Of a stretch of DNA of 64,000 bases, positions 23,601-37,300 are shown piece after piece (the first letter of the stretch is position 1; the number at the start of each line of letters is the position of its first letter). The DNA comes from Liolophura sinensis. Lineage: Eukaryota > Mollusca > Polyplacophora > Chitonida > Chitonidae. The stretch spans positions 1 through 64,000 of the forward strand of contig NW_027018112.1 in assembly GCF_032854445.1 (NCBI RefSeq), read 5' to 3'. A model generated the notes under the pieces. That model was not told the origin of the DNA, ran no database searches, and saw only the letters and a program-made list of their open reading frames with translations. The position numbers and the translations under genes were made by a program.

Positions 23601-26600
23601 GACGTCGTCTGGGCTACCGAAGGGCACATAACTTATAATGAAAAGTTGAATATAGTAATGACCAGTCGCGATTGTACATAGTTAATGTAGCCGATTTCAA
23701 TTAGAAAAAATACCAGGCAAAAATCCAAAAGTGGAAAAACTGTTCCAATGCTGCTGGTAAGAGGCTAATCCGACGTATTTTGTGACGAGAAATCGAATGG
23801 TGCAAACCGCGTTGCTCTCCGACCAATACTTTTGGCTGTAGCCACAAATGAATAATCATTGATGTCAAGATCACGTGCCCAGCAACGGCTCTTACTCCAT
23901 GGAAACCAAGGAAATTTGCAATTTTTCAACAGCTGGAGATGCCTGACCCAATTGCGCATCTTTTGGCACCTTATTGATGTGGGTCAGTGTTCAATTGTAC
24001 TTTTTACAGCGGACTGTATCAAGTACCTTGTGTTTTTTTTATATACAAATGGTGTGGTTTTTCTACATGTAGATAAAGACATTGAGTTTGTCTTCGACTT
24101 AGAAGTAAGACATTTGCTGGGTGAGTTAAATGGGCTTGGCCCAAAGATTTGACGTCGTCTGGGCTACCGAAGGGCACATAACTTATAATGAAAAGTTGAA
24201 TATAGTAATGACCAGTCGCGATTGTACATAGTTAATGTAGCCGATTTCAATTAGAAAAAATACCAGACAAAAATCCAAAAGTGGAAAAACTGTTCCAATG
24301 CTGCTGGTAAGAGGCTAATCCGACGTATTTTTTGACGAGAAATCGAATGGTGCAAACCGCGTTGCTCTCCGACCAATACTTTTGGCTGTAGCCACAAATG
24401 AATAATCATTGATGTCAAGATCACGTGCCCAGCAACGGCTCTTACTACATGAAAACCAAGGAAATTTGCAATTTGTCAACAGCTGGAGATGCCTGGCCCA
24501 ATTGCGCATCTTTTGGCACCTTATTGATGTGGGTCAGTGTTCAATTGTACTTTTTACAGCGGACTGTATCAAGTACCTTGTGTTTTTTTTATATACAAAT
24601 GGTGTGGTTTTTCTACATGTAGATAAAGACATTGAGTTTGTCTTCGACTTAGAAGTAAGACAACTGTTGGGTGAGTTAAATGGGCTTGGCCCAAAGATTT
24701 GACGTCGTCTGGGCTACCGAAGGGCACATAACTTATAATGAAAAGTTGAATATAGTAATGACCAGTCGCGATTGTACATAGTTAATGTAGCCGATTTCAA
24801 TTCGCAAAAAGACCAGGCAAAAATCCAAAAGTGGAAAAACTGTTCCAATGGTGCTGGTAAGAGGCTAATCCGACGTATTTTTTGACGAGAAATCGAATGG
24901 TGCAAACCGCGTTGCTCTCCGACCAATACTTTTGGCTGTAGCCACAAATGAATAATCATTGATGTCAAGATCACGTGCCCAGCAACGGCTCTTACTACAT
25001 GAAAACCAAGGAAATTTGCAATTTGTCAACAGCTGGAGATGCCTGGCCCAATTGCGCATCTTTTGGCACCTTATTGATGTGGGTCAGTGTTCAATTGTAC
25101 TTTTTACAGCAGACTGTATCATGTACCTTGTGTTTTTTTTTATATACAAATGGTGTGGTTTTTCTACATGTAGATAAAGACATTGAGTTTGTCTTCGACT
25201 TAGAAGTAAGACATTTGCTGGGTGAGTTAAATGGGCTTGGCCCAAAGATTTGACGTCGTCTGGGCTACCGAAGGCCACATAACTTATAATGAAAAGTTGA
25301 ATATAGTAATGACCAGTCGCGATTGTACATAGTTAATGTAGCCGATTTCAATTCGCAAAAAGACCAGGTAAAAATCCAAAAGTGGAAAAACTGTTCCAAT
25401 GCTGCTGGTAAGAGGCTAATCCGACGTATTTTTTGACGAGAAATCGAATGGTGCAAACCGCGTTGCTCTCCGACCAATACTTTTGGCTGTAGCCACAAAT
25501 GAATAATCATTGATGTCAAGATCACGTGCCCAGCAACGGCTCTTACTCCATGGAAACCAAGGAAATTTGCAATTTTTCAACAGCTGGAGATGCCTGGCCC
25601 AATTGCGCATCTTTTGGCACCTTATTGATGTGGGTCAGTGTTCAATTGTACTTTTTACAGCAGACTTTATCATGTACCTTGTGTTTTTTTTATATACAAA
25701 TGGTGTGGTTTTTCTACATGTAGATAAAGACATTGAGTTTGTCTTCGACTTAGAAGTAAGACATTTGCTGGGTGAGTTAAATGGGCTTGGCCCAAAGATT
25801 TGACGTCGTCTGGGCTACCGAAGGGCACATAACTTATAATGAAAAGTTGAATATAGTAATGACCAGTTGCGATTGTACATAGTTAATGTAGCCGATTTCA
25901 ATTAGCAAAAAGACCAGGTAAAAATCCAAAAGTGGAGAAACTGTTCCAATGCTGCTGGTAAGAGGCTAATCCGACGTAATTTTGGACGAGAAATCGAATG
26001 GTGCAAACCGCGTTGCTCTCCGACCAATACTTTTGGCTGTAGCCACAAATGAATAATCATTGATGTCAAGATCACGTGCCCAGCAACGGCTCTTACTCCA
26101 TGGAAACCAAGGAAATTTGCAATTTTTCAACAGCTGGAGATGCCTGGCCCAATTGCACATCTTTTGGCACCTTATTGATGTGGGTCAGTGTTCAATTGTA
26201 CTTTTTACAGCGGACTGTATCAAGTACCTTGTGTTTTTTTTTATATACAAATGGTGTGGTTTTTCTACATGTAGATAAAGACATTGAGTTTGTCTTCGAC
26301 TTAGAAGTAAGACATTTGCTGGGTGAGTTAAATGGGCTTGGCCCAAAGATTTGACGTCGTCTGGGCTACCGAAGGGCACATAACTTATAATGAAAAGTTG
26401 AATATAGTAATAACCAGTCGCGATTGTACATAGTTACTGTAGCCGATTTCAATTAGCAAAAAGACCAGGCAAAAATCCAAAAGTGGAAAAACTGTTCCAA
26501 TGCTGCTGGTAAGAGGCTAATCCGACGTATTTTTTGACGAGAAATCGAATGGTGCAAACCGCGTTGCTCTCCGACCAATACTTTTGGCTGTAGCCACAAA

Positions 26601-29600
26601 TGAATAATCATTGATGTCAAGATCACGTGCCCAGCAACGGCTCTTACTACATGGAAACCAAGGAAATTTGCAATTTGTCAACAGCTGGAGATGCCTGGCC
26701 CAATTGCGCATCTTTTGGCACCTTATTGATGTGGGTCAGTGTTCAATTGTACTTTTTACAGTAGACTGTATCATGTACCTTGTGTTTTTTTTATATACAA
26801 ATGGTGTGGTTTTTCTACATGTAGATAAAGACATTGAGTTTGTCTTCGACTTAGAAGTAAGACAACTGCTGGGTGAGTTAAATGGGCTTGGCCCAAAGAT
26901 TTGACGTCGTCTGGGCTACCGAAGGGCACATAACTTATAATGAAAAGTTGAATATAGTAATGACCAGTCGCGATTGTACATAGTTAATGTAGCCGATTTC
27001 AATTAGAAAAAATACCAGGCAAAAATCCAAAAGTGGAAAAACTGTTCCAATGCTGCTGGTAAGAGGCTAATCCGACGTATTTTGTGACGAGAAATCGAAT
27101 GGTGCAAACCGCGTTGCTCTCCGACCAATACTTTTGGCTGTAGCCACAAATGAATAATCATTGATGTCAAGATCACGTGCCCAGCAACGGCTCTTACTCC
27201 ATGGAAACCAAGGAAATTTGCAATTTTTCAACAGCTGGAGATGCCTGACCCAATTGCGCATCTTTTGGCACCTTATTGATGTGGGGTCAGTGTTCAATTG
27301 TACTTTTTACAGCGGACTCTATCAAGTACCTTGTGTTTTTTTTATATACAAATGGTGTGGTTTTTTCTACATGTAGATAAAGACATTGAGTTTGTCTTCG
27401 ACTTAGAAGTAAGACATTTGCTGGGTGAGTTAAATGGGCTTGGCCCAAAGATTTGACGTCGTCTGGGCTACCGAAGGGCACATAACTTATAATGAAAAGT
27501 TGAATATAGTAATGACCAGTCGCGATTGTACATAGTTAATGTAGCCGATTTTCAATTAGAAAAAATACCAGACAAAAATCCAAAAGTGGAAAAACTGTTC
27601 CAATGCTGCTGGTAAGAGGCTAATCCGACGTATTTTTTGACGAGAAATCGAATGGTGCAAACCGCGTTGCTCTCCGACCAATACTTTTGGCTGTAGCCAC
27701 AAATGAATAATCATTGATGTCAAGATCACGTGCCCAGCAACGGCTCTTACTCCATGGAAACCAAGGAAATTTGCAATTTTTCAACAGCTGGAGATGCCTG
27801 GCCCAATTGCGCATCTTTTGGCACCTTATTGATGTGGGTCAGTGTTCAATTGTACTTTTTACAGCGGACTGTATCAAGTACCTTGTGTTTTTTTTATATA
27901 CAAATGGTGTGGTTTTTCTACATGTAGATAAAGACATTGAGTTTGTCTTCGACTTAGAAGTAAGACAACTGCTGGGTGAGTTAAATGGGCTTGGCCCAAA
28001 GATTTGACGTCGTCTGGGCTACCGAAGGGCACATAACTTATAATGAAAAGTTGAATATAGTAATGACCAGTCGCGATTGTACATAGTTAATGTAGCCGAT
28101 TTCAATTAGCAAAAAGACCAGGCAAAAATCCAAAAGTGGAAAAACTGTTCCAATGGTGCTGGTAAGAGGCTAATCCGACGTATTTTTTGACGAGAAATCG
28201 AATGGTGCAAACCGCGTTGCTCTCCGACCAATACTTTTGGCTGTAGCCACAAATGAATAATCATTGATGTCAAGATCACGTGCCCAGCAACGGCTCTTAC
28301 TACATGAAAACCAAGGAAATTTGCAATTTGTCAACAGCTGGAGATGCCTGGCCCAATTGCGCATCTTTTGGCACCTTATTGATGTGGGTCAGTGTTCAAT
28401 TGTACTTTTTACAGCAGACTGTATCATGTACCTTGTGTTTTTTTTATATACAAATGGTGTGGTTTTTCTACATGTAGATAAAGACATTGACTTTGTCTTC
28501 GACTTAGAAGTAAGACATTTGCTGGGTGAGTTAAATGGGCTTGGCCCAAAGATTTGACGTCGTCTGGGCTACCGAAGGGCACATAACTTATAATGAAAAG
28601 TTGAATATAGTAATGACCAGTCGCGATTGTACATAGTTAATGTAGCCGATTTCAATTAGCAAAAATACCAGGTAAAAATCCAAAAGTGGAAAAACTGTTT
28701 CCAATGCTGCTGGTAAGAGGCTAATCCGACGTATTTTTGACGAGAAATCGAATGGTGCAAACCGCGTTGCTCTCCGACCAATACTTTTGGCTGTAGCCAC
28801 AAATGAATAATCATTGATATCAAGATCACGTGCCCAGCAACGGCTCTTACTCCATGGAAACCAAGGAAATTTGCAATTTTTCAACAGCTGGAGATGCCTG
28901 GCCCAATTGCGCATCTTTTGGCACCTTATTGATGTGGGTCAGTGTTCAATTGTACTTTTTACAGCGGACTGTATCAAGTACCTTGTGTTTTTTTTATATA
29001 CAAATGGGTGTGGTTTTTCTACATGTAGATAAAGACATTGAGTTTGTCTTCGACTTAGAAGTAAGACATTTGCTGGGTAAGTTAAATGGGCTTGGGCCCA
29101 AAGATTTGACGTCGTCTGGGCTACCGAAGAGCACATAACTTATAATGAAAAGTTGAATATAGTAATGCCCAGTCGCGATTGTACATAGTTAATGTAGCCG
29201 ATTTCAATTAGAAAAAATACCAGGCAAAAATCCAAAAGTGGAAAAACTGTTCCAATGCTGCTGGTAAGAGGCTAATCCGACGTATTTTTTGACGAGAAAT
29301 CGAATGGTGCAAACCGCGTTGCTCTCCGACTAATACTTTTGGCTGTAGCCACAAATGAATAATCATTGATGTCAAGATCACGTGCCCAGCAACGGCTCTT
29401 ACTCCATGGAAACCAAGGAAATTTGCAATTTTTCAACAGCTGGAGATGCCTGGCCCAATTGCGCATCTTTTGGCACCTTATTGATGTGGGTCAGTGTTCA
29501 ATTGTACTTTTTACAGCGGACTGTATCAAGTACCTTGTGTTTTTTTTTATATACAAATGGTGTGGTTTTTCTACATGTAGATAAAGACATTGAGTTTGTC

Positions 29601-31361
29601 TTCGACTTAGAAGTAAGACAACTGTTGGGTGAGTTAAATGGGCTTGGCCCAAAGATTTGACGTCGTCTGGGCTACCGAAGGGCACATAACTTATAATGAA
29701 AAGTTGAATATAGTAATGACCAGTCGCGATTGTACATAGTTAATGTAGCCGATTTCAATTAGAAAAAATACCAGACAAAAATCCAAAAGTGGAAAAACTG
29801 TTCCAATGCTGCTGGTAAGAGGCTAATCCGACGTATTTTTTGACGAGAAATCGAATGGTGCAAACCGCGTTGCTCTCCGACCAATACTTTTGGCTGTAGC
29901 CACAAATGAATAATCATTGATGTCAAGATCACGTGCCCAGCAACGGCTCTTACTCCATGGAAACCAAGGAAATTTGCAATTTTTCAACAGCTGGAGATGC
30001 CTGGCCCAATTGCGCATCTTTTGGCACCTTATTGATGTGGGTCAGTGTTCAATTGTACTTTTTACAGCGGACTGTATCAAGTACCTTGTGTTTTTTTTAT
30101 ATACAAATGGTGTGGTTTTTCTACATGTAGATAAAGACATTGAGTTTGTCTTCGACTTAGAAGTAAGACAACTGCTGGGTGAATTAAATGGGCTTGGCCC
30201 AAAGATTTGACGTCGTCTGGGCTACCGAAGGGCACATAACTTATAATGAAAAGTTGAATATAGTAATGACCAGTCGCGATTGTACATAGTTAATGTAGCC
30301 GATTTCAATTAGAAAAAATACCAGACAAAAATCCAAAAGTGGAAAAACTGTTCCAATGCTGCTGGTAAGAGGCTAATCCGACGTATTTTTTGACGCGAAA
30401 TCGAATGGTGCAAACCGCGTTGCTCTCCGACCAATACTTTTGGCTGTAGCCACAAATGAATAATCATTGATGTCAAGATCACGTGCCCAGCAACGGCTCT
30501 TACTCCATGGAAACCAAGGAAATTTGCAATTTTTCAACAGCTGGAGATGCCTGGCCCAATTGCGCATCTTTTGGCACCTTATTGATGTGGGTCAGTGTTC
30601 AATTGTACTTTTTACAGCGGACTGTATCAAGTACCTTGTGTTTTTTTTATATAGAAAAGGTGTGGTTTTTCTACATGTAGATAAAGACATTGAGTTTGTC
30701 TTCGACTTAGAAGTAAGACATTTGCTGGGTGAGTTAAATGGGCTTGGCCCAAAGATTTGACGTCGTCTGGGCTACCGAAGGGCACATAACTTATAATGAA
30801 AAGTTGAATATAGTAATGACCAGTCGCGATTGTACATAGTTAATGTAGCCGATTTCAATTAGCAAAAAGACCTGGCAAAAATCCAAAAGTGGAAAAACTG
30901 TTCCAATGCTGCTGGTAAGAGGCTAATCCGACGTATTTTTTGACGAGAAATCGAATGGTGCAAACCGCGTTGCTCTCCGACCAATACTTTTGGCTGTAGC
31001 CACAAATGAATAATCATTGATGTCAAGATCACGTGCCCTGTAACTGCTCTTACTCCATGGAAACCAAGGAAATTTGCAATTTTTCAACAGCTGGAGATGC
31101 CTGGCCCAATTGCGCATCTTTTGGCACCTTATTGATGTGGGTCAGTGTTCAATTGTACTTTTTACAGCGGACTGTATCAAGTACCTTGTGTTTTTTTTAT
31201 ATAGAAAAGGTGTGGTTTTTCTACATGTAGATAAAGACATTGAGTTTGTCTTCGACTTAGAAGTAAGACATTTGCTGGGTGAGTTAAATGGGCTTGGCCC
31301 AAAGATTTGACGTCGTCTGGGCTACCGAAGGGCACATAACTTATAATGAAAAGTTGAATAT
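17604..31361 (+). repeat. Mosaic block of 25 monomers with displaced duplications
   Basis: Monomers start at 17604, 18154, 18703, 19253, 19803, 20353, 20903, 21453, 22003, 22553, 23103, 23654, 24204, 24754, 25305, 25855, 26406, 26956, 27508, 28059, 28609, 29161, 29712, 30262 and 30812. Individual monomers or short runs recur at changing distances: 19803 matches 25855 (CCAGTTGCGATTG, GGAGAAACTG, GACGTAATTTTGGACG, TTGCACATC); 23103-24203 matches 26406-27507; 20353-21452 matches 26956-28058; and the 21453/22003 junction matches 28609/29161. Several monomers look chimeric. Copies at 24204, 24754 and 28059 share the body TACATGAAAACC plus AATTTGTC but have different heads. The copies at 30262 and 30812 share TATAGAAAAGGTG. 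No genes are present. Confidence 0.85.
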
Positions 31362-34300
31362 AGTAATGACCAGTCGCGATTGTACATAGTTAATGTAGCC
31401 GATTTCAATTCGCAAAAAGAACAGGTAAAAATCCAAAAGTGGAAAAACTGTTCCAATGCTGCTGGTAAGAGGCTAATCCGACGTATTTTTTGACGAGAAA
31501 TCGAATGGTGCAAACCGCGTTGCTCTCCGACCAATACTTTTGGCTGTAGCCACAAATGAATAATCATTGATGTCAAGATCACGTGCCCAGCAACGGCTCT
31601 TACTCCATGGAAACCAAGGAAATTTGCAATTTTTCAACAGCTGGAGATGCCTGGCCCAATTGCGCATCTTTTGGCACCTTATTGATGTGGGTCAGTGTTC
31701 AATTGTACTTTTTACAGCAGACTTTATCATGTACCTTGTGTTTTTTTTATATACAAATGGTGTGGTTTTTCTACATGTAGATAAAGACATTGAGTTTGTC
31801 TTTGACTTAGAAGTAAGACATTTGCTGGGTGAGTTAAATGGGCTTGGCCCAAAGATTTGACGTCGTCTGGGCTACCGAAGGGCACATAACTTATAATGAA
31901 AAGTTGAATATAGTAATGACCAGTCGCGATTGTACATAGTTAATGTAGCCGATTTCAATTAGCAAAAAGACCAGGCAAAAATCCAAAAGTGGAAAAACTG
32001 TTCCAATGGTGCTGGTAAGAGGCTAATCCGACGTATTTTTTGACGAGAAATCGAATGGTGCAAACCGCGTTGCTCTCCGACCAATACTTTTGGCTGTAGC
32101 CACAAATGAATAATCATTGATATCAAGATCACGTGCCCAGCAACGGCTCTTACTCCATGGAAACCAAGGAAATTTGCAATTTTTCAACAGCTGGAGATGC
32201 CTGGCCCAATTGCGCATCTTTTGGCACCTTATTGATGTGGGTCAGTGTTCAATTGTACTTTTTACAGCAGACTTTATCATGTACCTTGTGTTTTTTTTAT
32301 ATACAAATGGTGTGGTTTTTCTACATGTAGATAAAGACATTGAGTTTGTCTTTGACTTAGAAGTAAGACATTTGCTGGGTGAGTTAAATGGGCTTGGCCC
32401 AAAGATTTGACGTCGTCTGGGCTACCGAAGGGCACATAACTTATAATGAAAAGTTGAATATAGTAATGACCAGTCGCGATTGTACATAGTTAATGTAGCC
32501 GATTTCAATTAGCAAAAAGACCAGGTAAAAATCCAAAAGTGGAAAAACTGTTCCAATGCTGCTGGTAAGAGGCTAATCCGACGTATTTTTTGACGAGAAA
32601 TCGAATGGTGCAAACCGCGTTGCTCTCCGACCAATACTTTTGGCTGTAGCCACAAATGAATAATCATTGATGTCAAGATCACGTGCCCAGCAACGGCTCT
32701 TACTCCATGGAAACCAAGGAAATTTGCAATTTTTCAACAGCTGGAGATGCCTGGCCCAATTGCGCATCTTTTGGCACCTTATTGATGTGGGTCAGTGTTC
32801 AATTGTACTTTTTACAGCAGACTTTATCATGTACCTTGTGTTTTTTTTATATACAAATGGTGTGGTTTTTCTACATGTAGATAAAGACATTGAGTTTGTC
32901 TTCGACTTAGAAGTAAGACATTTGCTGGGTGAGTTAAATGGGCTTGGCCCAAAGATTTGACGTCGTCTGGGCTACCGAAGGGCACATAACTTATAATGAA
33001 AAGTTGAATATAGTAATGACCAGTCGCGATTGTACATAGTTAATGTAGCCGATTTCAATTAGAAAAAATACCAGGCAAAAATCCAAAAGTGGAAAAACTG
33101 TTCCAATGCTGCTGGTAAGAGGCTAATCCGACGTATTTTTTGACGAGAAATCGAATGGTGCAAACCGCGTTGCTCTCCGACTAATACTTTTGGCTGTAGC
33201 CACAAATGAATAATCATTGATGTCAAGATCACGTGCCCAGCAACGGCTCTTACTCCATGGAAACCAAGGAAATTTGCAATTTTTCAACAGCTGGAGATGC
33301 CTGGCCCAATTGCGCATCTTTTGGCACCTTATTGATGTGGGTCAGTGTTCAATTGTACTTTTTACAGCGGACTGTATCAAGTACCTTGTGTTTTTTTTAT
33401 ATACAAATGGTGTGGTTTTTCTACATGTAGATAAAGACATTGAGTTTGTCTTCGACTTAGAAGTAAGACATTTGCTGGGTGAGTTAAATGGGCTTGGCCC
33501 AAAGATTTGACGTCGTCTGGGCTACCGAAGGGCACATAACTTATAATGAAAAGTTGAATATACTAATGACCAGTCGCGATTGTACATAGTTAATGTAGCC
33601 GATTTCAATTAGAAAAAATACCAGGCAAAAATCCAAAAGTGGAAAAACTGTTCCAATGCTGCTGGTAAGAGGCTAATCCGACGTATTTTGTGACGGGAAA
33701 TCGAATGGTGCAAACCGCGTTGCTCTCCGACCAATACTTTTGGCTGTAGCCACAAATGAATAATCATTGATGTCAAGATCACGTGCCCAGCAACGGCTCT
33801 TACTCCATGGAAACCAAGGAAATTTGCAATTTTTCAACAGCTGGAGATGCCTGGCCCAATTGCGCATCTTTTGGCACCTTATTGATGTGGGTCAGTGTTC
33901 AATTGTACTTTTTACAGCGGACTGTATCAAGTACCTTGTGTTTTTTTTATATACAAATGGTGTGGTTTTTCTACATGTAGATAAAGACATTGAGTTTGTC
34001 TTCGACTTAGAAGTAAGACAACTGCTGGGTGAGTTAAATGGGCTTGGCCCAAAGATTTGACGTCGTCTGGGCTACCGAAGGGCACATAACTTATAATGAA
34101 AAGTTGAATATAGTAATGACCAGTCGCGATTGTACATAGTTAATGTAGCCGATTTCAATTAGAAAAAATACCAGGCAAAAATCCAAAAGTGGAAAAACTG
34201 TTCCAATGCTGCTGGTAAGAGGCTAATCCGACGTATTTTTTGACGAGAAATCGAATGGTGCAAACCGCGTTGCTCTCCGACCAATACTTTTGGCTGTAGC

Positions 34301-37300
34301 CACAAATGAATAATCATTGATGTCAAGATCACGTGCCCAGCAACGGCTCTTACTCCATGGAAACCAAGGAAATTTGCAATTTTTCAACAGCTGGAGATGC
34401 CTGGCCCAATTGCGCATCTTTTGGCACCTTATTGATGTGGGTCAGTGTTCAATTGTACTTTTTACAGCGGACTGTATCAAGTACCTTGTGTTTTTTTTAT
34501 ATACAAATGGTGTGGTTTTTCTACATGTAGATAAAGACATTGAGTTTGTCTTCGACTTAGAAGTAAGACATTTGCTGGGTGAGTTAAATGGGCTTGGCCC
34601 AAAGATTTGACGTCGTCTGGGCTACCGAAGGGCACATAACTTATAATGAAAAGTTGAATATAGTAATGACCAGTCGCGATTGTACATAGTTAATGTAGCC
34701 GATTTCAATTAGAAAAAATACCAGGCAAAAATCCAAAAGTGGAAAAACTGTTCCAATGCTGCTGGTAAGAGGCTAATCCGACGTATTTTTAGACGAGAAA
34801 TCGAATGGTGCAAACCACGTTGCTCTCCGACCAATACTTTTGGCTGTAGCCACAAATGAATAATCATTGATGTCAAGATCACGTGCCCAGCAACGGCTCC
34901 ATGGAAACCAAGGAAATTTGCAATTTTTCAACAGCTGGAGATGCCTGGCCCAATTGCGCATCTTTTGGCACCTTATTGATGTGGGTCAGTGTTCAATTGT
35001 ACTTTTTACAGCGGACTGTATCAAGTACCTTGTGTTTTTTTTATATACAAATGGTGTGGTTTTTCTACATGTAGATAAAGACATTGAGTTTGTCTTCGAC
35101 TTAGAAGTAAGACAACTGCTGGGTGAGTTAAATGGGCTTGGCCCAAAGATTTGACGTCGTCTGGGCTACCGAAGGGCACATAACTTATAATGAAAAGTTG
35201 AATATAGTAATGACCAGTCGCGATTGTACATAGTTAATGTAGCCGATTTCAATTCGCAAAAAGACCAGGCAAAAATCCAAAAGTGGAAAAACTGTTCCAA
35301 TGCTGCTGGTAAGAGGCTAATCCGACGTATTTTTTGACGGGAAATCGAATGGTGCAAACCACGTTGCTCTCCGACCAATACTTTTGGCTGTAGCCACAAA
35401 TGAATAATCATTGATGTCAAGATCACGTGCCCAGCAACGGCTCTTACTCCATGGAAACCAAGGAAATTTGCAATTTTTCAACAGCTGGAGATGCCTGACC
35501 CAATTGCGCATCTTTTGGCACCTTATTGATGTGGGTCAGTGTTCAATTGTACTTTTTACAGCGGACTGTATCAAGTACCTTGTGTTTTTTTTATATACAA
35601 ATGGTGTGGTTTTTCTACATGTAGATAAAGACATTGAGTTTGTCTTCGACTTAGAAGTAAGACATTTGCTGGGTGAGTTAAATGGGCTTGGCCCAAAGAT
35701 TTGACGTCGTCTGGGCTACCGAAGGGCACATAACTTATAATGAAAAGTTGAATATAGTAATGACCAGTCGCGATTGTACATAGTTAATGTAGCCGATTTC
35801 AATTAGAAAAAATACCAGGCAAAAATCCAAAAGTGGAAAAACTGTTCCAATGCTGCTGGTAAGAGGCTAATCCGACGTATTTTTTGACGAGAAATCGAAT
35901 GGTGCAAACCGCGTTGCTCTCCGACTAATACTTTTGGCTGTAGCCACAAATGAATAATCATTGATGTCAAGATCACGTGCCCAGCAACGGCTCTTACTCC
36001 ATGGAAACCAAGGAAATTTGCAATTTTTCAACAGCTGGAGATGCCTGGCCCAATTGCGCATCTTTTGGCACCTTATTGATGTGGGTCAGTGTTCAATTGT
36101 ACTTTTTACAGCGGACTGTATCAAGTACCTTGTGTTTTTCTTATATACAAATGGTGTGGTTTTTCTACATGTAGATAAAGACATTGAGTTTGTCTTCGAC
36201 TTAGAAGTAAGACATTTGCTGGGTGAGTTAAATGGGCTTGGCCCAAAGATTTGACGTCGTCTGGGCTACCGAAGGGCACATAACTTATAATGAAAAGTTG
36301 AATATAGTAATGACCAGTCGCGATTGTACATAGTTAATGTAGCCGATTTCAATTAGAAAAAATAACAGGCAAAAATCCAAAAGTGGAAAAACTGTTCCAA
36401 TGCTGCTGGTAAGAGGCTAATCCGACGTATTTTTTGACGAGAAATCGAATGGTGCAAACCGCGTTGCTCTCCGACTAATACTTTTGGCTGTAGCCACAAA
36501 TGAATAATCATTGATGTCAAGATCACGTGCCCAGCAACGGCTCTTACTCCATGGAAACCAAGGAAATTTGCAATTTTTCAACAGCTGGAGATGCCTGGCC
36601 CAATTGCGCATCTTTTGGCACCTTATTGATGTGGGTCAGTGTTCAATTGTACTTTTTACAGCGGACTGTATCAAGTACCTTGTGTTTTTTTTATATACAA
36701 ATGGTGTGGTTTTTCTACATGTAGATAAAGACATTGAGTTTGTCTTCGACTTAGAAGTAAGACATTTGCTGGGTGAGTTAAATGGGCTTGGCCCAAAGAT
36801 TTGACGTCGTCTGGGCTACCGAAGGGCACATAACTTATAATGAAAAGTTGAATATAGTAATGACCAGTCGCGATTGTACATAGTTAATGTAGCCGATTTC
36901 AATTAGCAAAAAGACCAGGTAAAAATCCAAAAGTGGAAAAACTGTTCCAATGCTGCTGGTAAGAGGCTAATCCGACGTATTTTTTGACGAGAAATCGAAT
37001 GGTGCAAACCGCGTTGCTCTCCGACCAATACTTTTGGCTGTAGCCACAAATGAATAATCATTGATGTCAAGATCACGTGCCCAGCAACGGCTCTTACTCC
37101 ATGGAAACCAAGGAAATTTGCAATTTTTCAACAGCTGGAGATGCCTGGCCCAATTGCGCATCTTTTGGCACCTTATTGATGTGGGTCAGTGTTCAATTGT
37201 ACTTTTTACAGCAGACTTTATCATGTACCTTGTGTTTTTTTTATATACAAATGGTGTGGTTTTTCTACATGTAGATAAAGACATTGAGTTTGTCTTCGAC

